Shown here piece after piece: positions 43,137-48,037 of a stretch of 48,037 nt of DNA (within the stretch, counting starts at the first letter, position 1; every line of letters begins with the position of its first letter). Origin of the DNA: Alphaproteobacteria bacterium (GTDB taxonomy: Bacteria > Pseudomonadota > Alphaproteobacteria > Rhizobiales > Devosiaceae); assembly GCA_018828145.1 (NCBI GenBank), contig JAHJWO010000045.1:1-48037 (forward strand). The letters are read 5' to 3'. The position numbers were made by a program, and so were the translations under genes. Under the pieces are notes generated by a model that saw only the letters and a program-made list of their open reading frames with translations, had not been told where the DNA came from and did no database searches.

Positions 43137-44426
43137 ATGACAGAGACCACCAAGACGACCGGCATTTCCCGCCGCAACCTGCTCAAGACCGGCGCGGCCG
43201 CCGTGGCCGGCACGGCGCTCGGCTCGGGCGTCATCACCGGCTTCCCCACGATCTGGGCGCAGAACCCGATCACGCTGCGCCAGTTCGGCACCGGCGTGTC
43301 GAACCTCAATGCCATTGCCGAGAAGTGCAAGGAAGACCTGGGCATCACGCTGGAAATGACGGCGACGGACTCCGACGCCGCAGCCCAGCGCGCCGTGACG
43401 CAGCCGGACAGCTATGACATTGCCGATATCGAATACTGGATCCTCAAGAAGGTGTTCCCCACCGGGGTGATCCAGCCGATGGATACGAGCCGCCTGACCT
43501 ATTACGACAAGATCGTGCCGCTGTTCAAAACCGGCAAGCTGCTGCCTGACAGCGTCATCGCGCAGGGTACTGCGCCGCATACGGTGGGCTTTGTCGATGG
43601 TCCGGACAGCAAGGAATTCGCCAAGGGCGAGACCGGCTGGTTCACCATGGTGCCGACGATCTACAATGCCGATACGCTGGGCATCCGCCCCGACCTGGTC
43701 GGCCGCGAGATCACCACCTGGGCCGATATCATGGACCCCGCCTTCAAGGGCAAGACCGCCATCATCAACGTGCCCTCGATCGGCATCATGGATGCGGCGA
43801 TGATCATGGAAGCCATGGGCAATATCACCTATGGCGACAAGGGCAACATGACGACGGCAGAGATCGATGCGACCATCGATTTCCTGATCAAGGCCAAGCA
43901 GGACGGGCAATTCCGCGCCTTCTGGAAGAGCTTTGATGAGAGCGTCAACCTGATGAGCTCGGGCGAAGTGGTGATCCAGTCCATGTGGTCGCCGGCCGTT
44001 GCCGCCGTGCGCTCCAAGGGGATCGAATGCAAGTACCAGCCGCTCAAGGAAGGCTATCGTAGCTGGGGCGGCGGGCTGGGCCTGGCCGCGCATCTGGAAG
44101 GCGCGCAGCTCGATGCGGCTTACGAATATATCAACTGGTACACCTCGGGCTGGGTCGGCGGCTATCTCAACCGGCAGGGCTATTACTCGGCGGCCATGGA
44201 GACGGCCAAGGAGCACATGTCGGCCGACGAATGGGGCTTCTGGATCGAGGGCAAAGCCGCCCAGGGCGACATCCTGGCCCCCGACGGCACGGTCATGGAA
44301 AAGGCCGGCGCCGTGCGCGATGGCGGCTCGTTCGAAGAACGCATGGGCAAGGTCGCCTGCTGGAACTCGGTGATGGACGAAGACCGGTACATGGTCCGCC
44401 GCTGGAACGAATTCATCGCGGCCTAA
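43137..44426 (+). CDS. Polyamine-type ABC transporter substrate-binding protein, Tat-exported
   Basis: A 429-residue periplasmic protein. GISRRNLLKTGAAAVAGTAL is a twin-arginine signal, so it is exported folded. The body has MVPTIYNADTLGIRPDLVG, WADIMDPAFKGKTAIIN and MSSGEVVIQSMWSPAVAAV, typical of the PotD-like binding-protein group 1. It lies 27 bases after the ATPase gene and is followed by a stable hairpin before the permeases. Confidence 0.9.
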   Translation: MTETTKTTGISRRNLLKTGAAAVAGTALGSGVITGFPTIWAQNPITLRQFGTGVSNLNAIAEKCKEDLGITLEMTATDSDAAAQRAVTQPDSYDIADIEYWILKKVFPTGVIQPMDTSRLTYYDKIVPLFKTGKLLPDSVIAQGTAPHTVGFVDGPDSKEFAKGETGWFTMVPTIYNADTLGIRPDLVGREITTWADIMDPAFKGKTAIINVPSIGIMDAAMIMEAMGNITYGDKGNMTTAEIDATIDFLIKAKQDGQFRAFWKSFDESVNLMSSGEVVIQSMWSPAVAAVRSKGIECKYQPLKEGYRSWGGGLGLAAHLEGAQLDAAYEYINWYTSGWVGGYLNRQGYYSAAMETAKEHMSADEWGFWIEGKAAQGDILAPDGTVMEKAGAVRDGGSFEERMGKVACWNSVMDEDRYMVRRWNEFIAA

Positions 44427-44442
44427 ACCACTCGACACTCAG

Positions 44443-44468
44443 CTTCCCTCTCCACGTGGGGAGGGGAG
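44443..44468. repeat. REP-like hairpin after the binding-protein gene
   Basis: CTTCCCTCTCC and GGGGAGGGGAG pair as 11 bp (two G-U) around ACGT. A second related stem (CCTCCCCACC...GGGCGAGGG) follows at about 44,481-44,500. Such TCCCTCTCC...GGAGAGGGA units resemble interspersed repeats of Hyphomicrobiales intergenic regions. Here it separates the binding protein from the permeases, as at two other transport operons in this window. Confidence 0.6.
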
Positions 44469-44530
44469 CCACGGACTTATCCTCCCCACCTGGGCGAGGG
44501 TATAGACTGCGCGCAGGAGAAAGATCGGAC

Positions 44531-45388
44531 ATGAACAATCTGCTTATGCGCGCCACGCCCTATCTGCAGGCAACGCCGCTGCTGGTCATTCTTGGCTTCT
44601 TCCTCGCCATTCCGATCCTGCTGCTGCTGGTCGTCAGTTTCTGGGACTATGACTTTGCCGGGATGTATCCCGACTTCATGACGCTCAACTATGCCGAGAC
44701 GCTGGGCAGCTGGGTCACCTGGCGGACCTATGTCAATACGCTGAAATTCGCGGTCACGGTCTGGGCCATCACGACCTTTGTCGGTTTCTGGGTGGCCTAT
44801 TTCCTGGCCTTTCACGTGCGGACGGCAACCATGCAGATGGTGCTGTTTCTGGTCTGCACGGTGCCGTTCCTGACCTCCAACATCATCCGCATGATCTCGT
44901 GGATCCCGGTGCTGGGGCGGAACGGGTTGATCAATTCCGGGCTGGTGGGCGCCGGGGTGGTCGAGCAGCCGATCGAGTGGCTGCTCTATTCGGATTTTGC
45001 CGTCGTGCTGGCCATGGTGCACCTTTACACGCTGTTCATGGTGACACCGATCTTCAACACCATGATGCGCATCGACAAATCGCTGGTGGAGGCGGCGCGC
45101 GATGCCGGCGCAGCGGACTGGCAGATCATCTGGAATGTCATCCTGCCGCTGGCCAAGCCGGGCATCGCCATCGGGTCGATCTTCGTGGTGACGCTGGTGA
45201 TGGCGGATTTTTCCACCGTGCAGGTGATGAGTGGCGGGCAGAGCGCCTCGGTGGCGCTGATGATGCGCAACCAGATGAGCCTGCTGCAATATCCGGCGGC
45301 GGCGGCCAATGCGATCGTGCTGCTGGTGGTGGTGCTGTTCATGGTCGCGGGCATTCTGCGCGTGGTCGATATTCGCAAGGAGCTGTGA
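44531..45388 (+). CDS. Polyamine-type ABC transporter permease (PotB-like)
   Basis: A 285-residue permease with six helices, beginning LQATPLLVILGFFLAIPILL. ARDAGAADWQIIWNVILPLA is the EAA loop that contacts the ATPase, and IIRMISWIPVLGRNGLIN is characteristic of PotB-like subunits. ATG 44531 follows GCAGGAGAAAG. It forms a heterodimer with the next gene's product; the stop is one base before that start. Confidence 0.92.
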   Translation: MNNLLMRATPYLQATPLLVILGFFLAIPILLLLVVSFWDYDFAGMYPDFMTLNYAETLGSWVTWRTYVNTLKFAVTVWAITTFVGFWVAYFLAFHVRTATMQMVLFLVCTVPFLTSNIIRMISWIPVLGRNGLINSGLVGAGVVEQPIEWLLYSDFAVVLAMVHLYTLFMVTPIFNTMMRIDKSLVEAARDAGAADWQIIWNVILPLAKPGIAIGSIFVVTLVMADFSTVQVMSGGQSASVALMMRNQMSLLQYPAAAANAIVLLVVVLFMVAGILRVVDIRKEL

Positions 45389-45389
45389 G

Positions 45390-46208
45390 ATGGGCGGCGA
45401 AAAGCGGACAGCCGGCTTTTATGTGCTTGCAGCGTTCTTCGTGCTGTTCGTGCTGTTTCTCTACGGACCGCTCTCGGCGGTGTTCATCCTCAGCTTCCAA
45501 GGGCCGCAGGGCGGGCTGACCTTTCCGCTGAATGGCGTGTCGCTGCGCTGGTTTCAGAACCTGTTCGAGACGCAGGCGGTGGGGAATTTCGGCGCCAGTT
45601 TCGGGCGGTCGCTGATGCTGGGGCTGATGGTGATGACGGCGACCGTGCTGGTGTCGCTGCTGGCGGGTCTGGCCTTCCGGCGCAAGTTCGTCGGGGCGTC
45701 GCCGCTATTCTACCTGACGGTGGCGAGCCTAGTGGTACCGTCGATCATCGTGTCGCTGGGCATTGGCGTGCTGTTCCAGCAGGTGGGGTTCCGGCCGGCC
45801 TGGTTCAGCTCGGCTTTTGGCGCGCACCTGACCTGGACCCTGCCCTTTGGCGTCCTGATCATGTTCGCGGTGTTCAACCGCTTCTCGCCCTCCTACGAGG
45901 AAGCGGCGCGCGACCTGGGGGCAAACTCTTGGCAGACTTTTGCCCATGTCGTGCTGCCGATGATTGCCCCGAGCCTGATCGGGGTGGGGCTGTTCGGTTT
46001 CTCGCTGAGCTATGACGAATTTGCCCGGACGCTGATGACGTCTGGCAGTTCCAATACGCTGCCGCTCGAGATCTATGGCATGACCACAAATGTGACGACG
46101 CCAGTGCTCTATGCGCTGGGGACGGTTACAACGCTGTTCTCGTTCCTGGTTATCCTGGCAACACTGGGCGCCATTCTGCTCCTCAACCGTCGCCGAGCGC
46201 GCGCATGA
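45390..46208 (+). CDS. Polyamine-type ABC transporter permease (PotC-like)
   Basis: A 272-residue permease with six helices. FFVLFVLFLYGPLSAVFILS is helix 1; EEAARDLGANSWQTFAHVVL is the EAA loop; FSLSYDEFARTLMTSG is typical of PotC. The ATG at 45390 follows AAGGAGCTGTGAG. Its TGA overlaps the racemase start (ATGA), linking transport and metabolism. Confidence 0.92.
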   Translation: MGGEKRTAGFYVLAAFFVLFVLFLYGPLSAVFILSFQGPQGGLTFPLNGVSLRWFQNLFETQAVGNFGASFGRSLMLGLMVMTATVLVSLLAGLAFRRKFVGASPLFYLTVASLVVPSIIVSLGIGVLFQQVGFRPAWFSSAFGAHLTWTLPFGVLIMFAVFNRFSPSYEEAARDLGANSWQTFAHVVLPMIAPSLIGVGLFGFSLSYDEFARTLMTSGSSNTLPLEIYGMTTNVTTPVLYALGTVTTLFSFLVILATLGAILLLNRRRARA

Positions 46209-46939
46209 CCCGCATTGCCGTCGTCAATCCCAACACCACTGCCAGCATGACGACAACGATCGGCCATGCGGCGCGCCTAGTGGCGGGACCCGGGACCGAG
46301 ATCGTTGCGGTTACGTCGAGCATGGGGCCGGTATCGATTGAGGGTTATTATGACGAAGCCTTCGCCCTGCCCGGCCTGCTGCACGAGATTGGCAAGGCAG
46401 AGCACGCTGGCATGCAGGCGGCGGTCATCGCCTGTTTTGACGATACCGGGCTGGATGCAGCGCGGGCCATGGTGCGGATGCCGGTGATCGGCATTTGCGA
46501 GGCGGCGCTGGCGACGGCATCGTTCATCGCCAAGCGTTTCACCGTGGTAACGACGATGGAGCGCTCGCGCGTACCGATCGAGGAACTGGTGCAGCGCTAT
46601 GGCATGGCCGGGCGGGCGCGGGTGCGGGCGGCCAATATTGCCGTACTGGCGCTGGAAGACCCCAATTCGGGAGCGCGGGACCGGCTGCGCAACGAAATCG
46701 TGCGGGCCATAGCCGAGGATAATGCCGAGGCCATCGTGCTGGGCTGCGCGGGTATGGCCGACCTGGCGCAGACGCTCGCCCACGAATTCGGCATGCCGGT
46801 GATCGACGGGGTGGGTGCGGCGGTAAAACAGGCCGAGGCGCTGGTGGCGCTGGGCCTTGGGACCAGCAAGCGTGGCGCCTATGCCCCGCCGGTGGCCAAG
46901 CCCTATCTGGGCGCACTTGCCGAGTTTGCTCCAGCATGA
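46205..46939 (+). CDS. Asp/Glu/hydantoin racemase family protein
   Basis: A 244-residue cytoplasmic enzyme starting MTRIAVVNPNTTASMT, the HyuE/Asp-Glu racemase N-terminus. Two catalytic cysteines are visible, in ACFDDTGLDAAR (about residue 78) and LGCAGMADL (about 180). Enzymes of the family interconvert stereoisomers of hydantoins or amino acids, or act as maleate isomerase-like enzymes. Position at the end of an ABC operon suggests it acts on the imported solute. Confidence 0.88.
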   Translation: MTRIAVVNPNTTASMTTTIGHAARLVAGPGTEIVAVTSSMGPVSIEGYYDEAFALPGLLHEIGKAEHAGMQAAVIACFDDTGLDAARAMVRMPVIGICEAALATASFIAKRFTVVTTMERSRVPIEELVQRYGMAGRARVRAANIAVLALEDPNSGARDRLRNEIVRAIAEDNAEAIVLGCAGMADLAQTLAHEFGMPVIDGVGAAVKQAEALVALGLGTSKRGAYAPPVAKPYLGALAEFAPA

Positions 46940-47739
46940 CGCGGGTGATCCGCAGGCTCGAACCGGACGAGATCCAGACCCTGCTGGACTGGGCAGCGGC
47001 GGAAGGATGGAATCCCGGCCTGGGTGACGCCCTGCCCTTCCAGGCGGCCGACCCGGACGGGTTTATCGGCGCGTTTGTGGATGGGAGCATGGTGGCCGGT
47101 ATTTCGGCGGTGGCCTATGACGAGCGCTTCGGCTTTATCGGCCTCTATATCTGCCACAGGAACTGGCGCGGCCAGGGACATGGCAAGGCAGTGTGGGATG
47201 CGGGAATGGCGCATCTGGGAAGTCGAACGATCGGGCTTGATGGGGTCCCCGAGCAGCAGGCTAATTATGGTCGCATGGGGTTCGTCCAGACCTACGAAAC
47301 CGTTCGCCTCACCGGAACACTGGCGCGCCAGACATCCGCGGCGCTGCCAGCGGAGCTGGAGGCTGTGGCGGGCTATGACCGCGCTTGCTTTCCGGCAGAA
47401 AGGCGAGACTTTTTAAAGGCCTGGCTGTTGCCGCCTAATCGGTGTCATGCCGTTTTGGCGAGCGGTGCCGTGCGGGGATATTCAGTGTCGCGGCCCTGCG
47501 TGGAAGGGTACAAGATCGGGCCTCTGTTTGCCGACACTGCGGAGGTGGCGCTCAAGCTGTTGGGAGCGATGAGTGGTCCGGTGCAAATTGATGTGCCGGT
47601 GCAGCAGGTGGAGTTTATCGACGCGCTGCGAGGACAAGGATTTGTACCCGGTTTCATGACTGCACGCATGTATCGGGGACCGGCGCCCAGGCTGGAACAG
47701 CATAGGGTGTTCGGAATTACCAGCCTGGAGCTGGGATAG
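46936..47739 (+). CDS. GNAT-family N-acetyltransferase
   Basis: A 267-residue acetyltransferase. The N-terminal half is a GNAT domain: FIGAFVDGSMVAGISAVAYD, then FIGLYICHRNWRGQGHGKAV with the acetyl-CoA loop RGQGHG. The second half (ERRDFLKAWL, RGYSVSRPCVEGYKIGPLFA) is a degenerate GNAT unit as in the YitH-type two-domain acetyltransferases. It starts in the ATGA overlap with the racemase, so it belongs to the ABC operon; the acceptor substrate is unknown. Confidence 0.87.
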   Translation: MTRVIRRLEPDEIQTLLDWAAAEGWNPGLGDALPFQAADPDGFIGAFVDGSMVAGISAVAYDERFGFIGLYICHRNWRGQGHGKAVWDAGMAHLGSRTIGLDGVPEQQANYGRMGFVQTYETVRLTGTLARQTSAALPAELEAVAGYDRACFPAERRDFLKAWLLPPNRCHAVLASGAVRGYSVSRPCVEGYKIGPLFADTAEVALKLLGAMSGPVQIDVPVQQVEFIDALRGQGFVPGFMTARMYRGPAPRLEQHRVFGITSLELG

Positions 47740-47756
47740 GAACGCAAGGTTGATTG

Positions 47757-47773
47757 TATCAGGATTCCTGATA
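47757..47773. promoter_or_regulatory. Perfect palindrome upstream of ArsR-type regulator
   Basis: TATCAGGA-T-TCCTGATA is a perfect 8+1+8 palindrome in the short gap before the regulator gene. The single-base centre makes a hairpin unlikely, so a dimeric repressor operator, perhaps for the regulator itself, is the better reading. Confidence 0.55.
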
Positions 47774-47791
47774 TGCCTTGTCGATCCTGCG

Positions 47792-48037
47792 ATGTCCGGA
47801 ACCGCCAGCCACATGAGCCGCAACTTTCTTGTCGTCGACCCTGAAGAAGACATCGAGGTGCTCAAGGGTCTGGCGTCGCCCATACGCGTCCGGATCCTCA
47901 AGCTGCTGCATATGCAGGGCGCGATGAACGGCAATGATATTGCCGACAAGCTCGACCTGCCGCAGTCGACCGTTTCGACCAATATCCAGATCCTGGAAGG
48001 CGCGGGGCTGATCCGCACCGAGACGCAGAAGGCGCGC
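47792..48037 (+). CDS. ArsR-type winged-helix regulator, N-terminal part
   Basis: The window ends inside this gene; 82 codons are visible. LASPIRVRILKLLHMQGAMN, then GNDIADKLDLPQSTVSTNIQ and ILEGAGLIRTETQKAR, form an ArsR-like helix-turn-helix and wing. The start is either ATG 47792 or ATG 47813 (MSRNFLVVDPEEDIEVLKG); neither has a strong ribosome site. Effector and targets are beyond the window. Confidence 0.75.
   Translation, partial: MSGTASHMSRNFLVVDPEEDIEVLKGLASPIRVRILKLLHMQGAMNGNDIADKLDLPQSTVSTNIQILEGAGLIRTETQKAR

Noticed and set aside
42429..44438. A 669-codon minus-strand frame
   Set aside because: It is antisense to the PotA-like and binding-protein genes, with no recognisable domain or ribosome site.

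Overview
The window is high-GC DNA from an alphaproteobacterium, most likely a member of the Hyphomicrobiales near Devosia or Pelagibacterium. This placement is an inference from GC-rich codon use, tightly overlapping operons, a large stock of GntR/IclR-controlled ABC and tripartite transporters, and an AniA-like copper nitrite reductase locus. No rRNA, tRNA, CRISPR array or intact mobile element was found.

Bases 1-16,360 form an anaerobic respiration/denitrification island. It holds the 3' end of hemN, ubiX-ubiD facing away from ubiT-ubiU-ubiV (oxygen-independent ubiquinone synthesis), several small genes (a hypothetical coupled to ubiV, DUF454, DUF983, DUF309), a degenerate globin-like gene, gdhA, two copper nitrite reductase genes flanking a pseudoazurin gene, copCD, an NsrR-like Rrf2 regulator and a DoxX-type membrane protein. 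CRP/FNR-family palindromes stand before ubiT, nirK1, the pseudoazurin gene and doxX, so ubiquinone supply, nitrite reduction and NO sensing are probably switched on together when oxygen is low and nitrogen oxides are present.

Bases 16,822-25,948 are a catabolic island. A TctABC tripartite carrier is divergent from a DapA-family lyase, DhaK, DhaL and an IclR regulator, followed by a converging SDR-GntR-RraA operon. Together they look like uptake and aldol-type breakdown of an organic or sugar acid whose identity is not visible. Paired inverted repeats mark probable operators in both control regions.

Bases 25,950-31,580 are a scar-like region with decayed pieces: a 3' gdhA fragment (26,333-27,142), a frameshifted chemoreceptor tail and a cluster of GTGTG/CACAC repeats. 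Among them are intact mscL, a DUF1508 gene, an MFS transporter and a DUF1127 gene. An ilvD 5' remnant lies in the first island.

Bases 31,585-48,037 hold a LuxR-type regulator and two transport operons. The first is a peptide ABC transporter (substrate-binding protein, permease, permease-ATPase fusion, ATPase) with its own GntR regulator and an M42 aminopeptidase, divergent from a DUF1028 gene across twin operators. The second is a polyamine-type ABC transporter with an Asp/Glu/hydantoin racemase and a GNAT acetyltransferase, divergent from another GntR regulator. The window ends inside an ArsR-type regulator.
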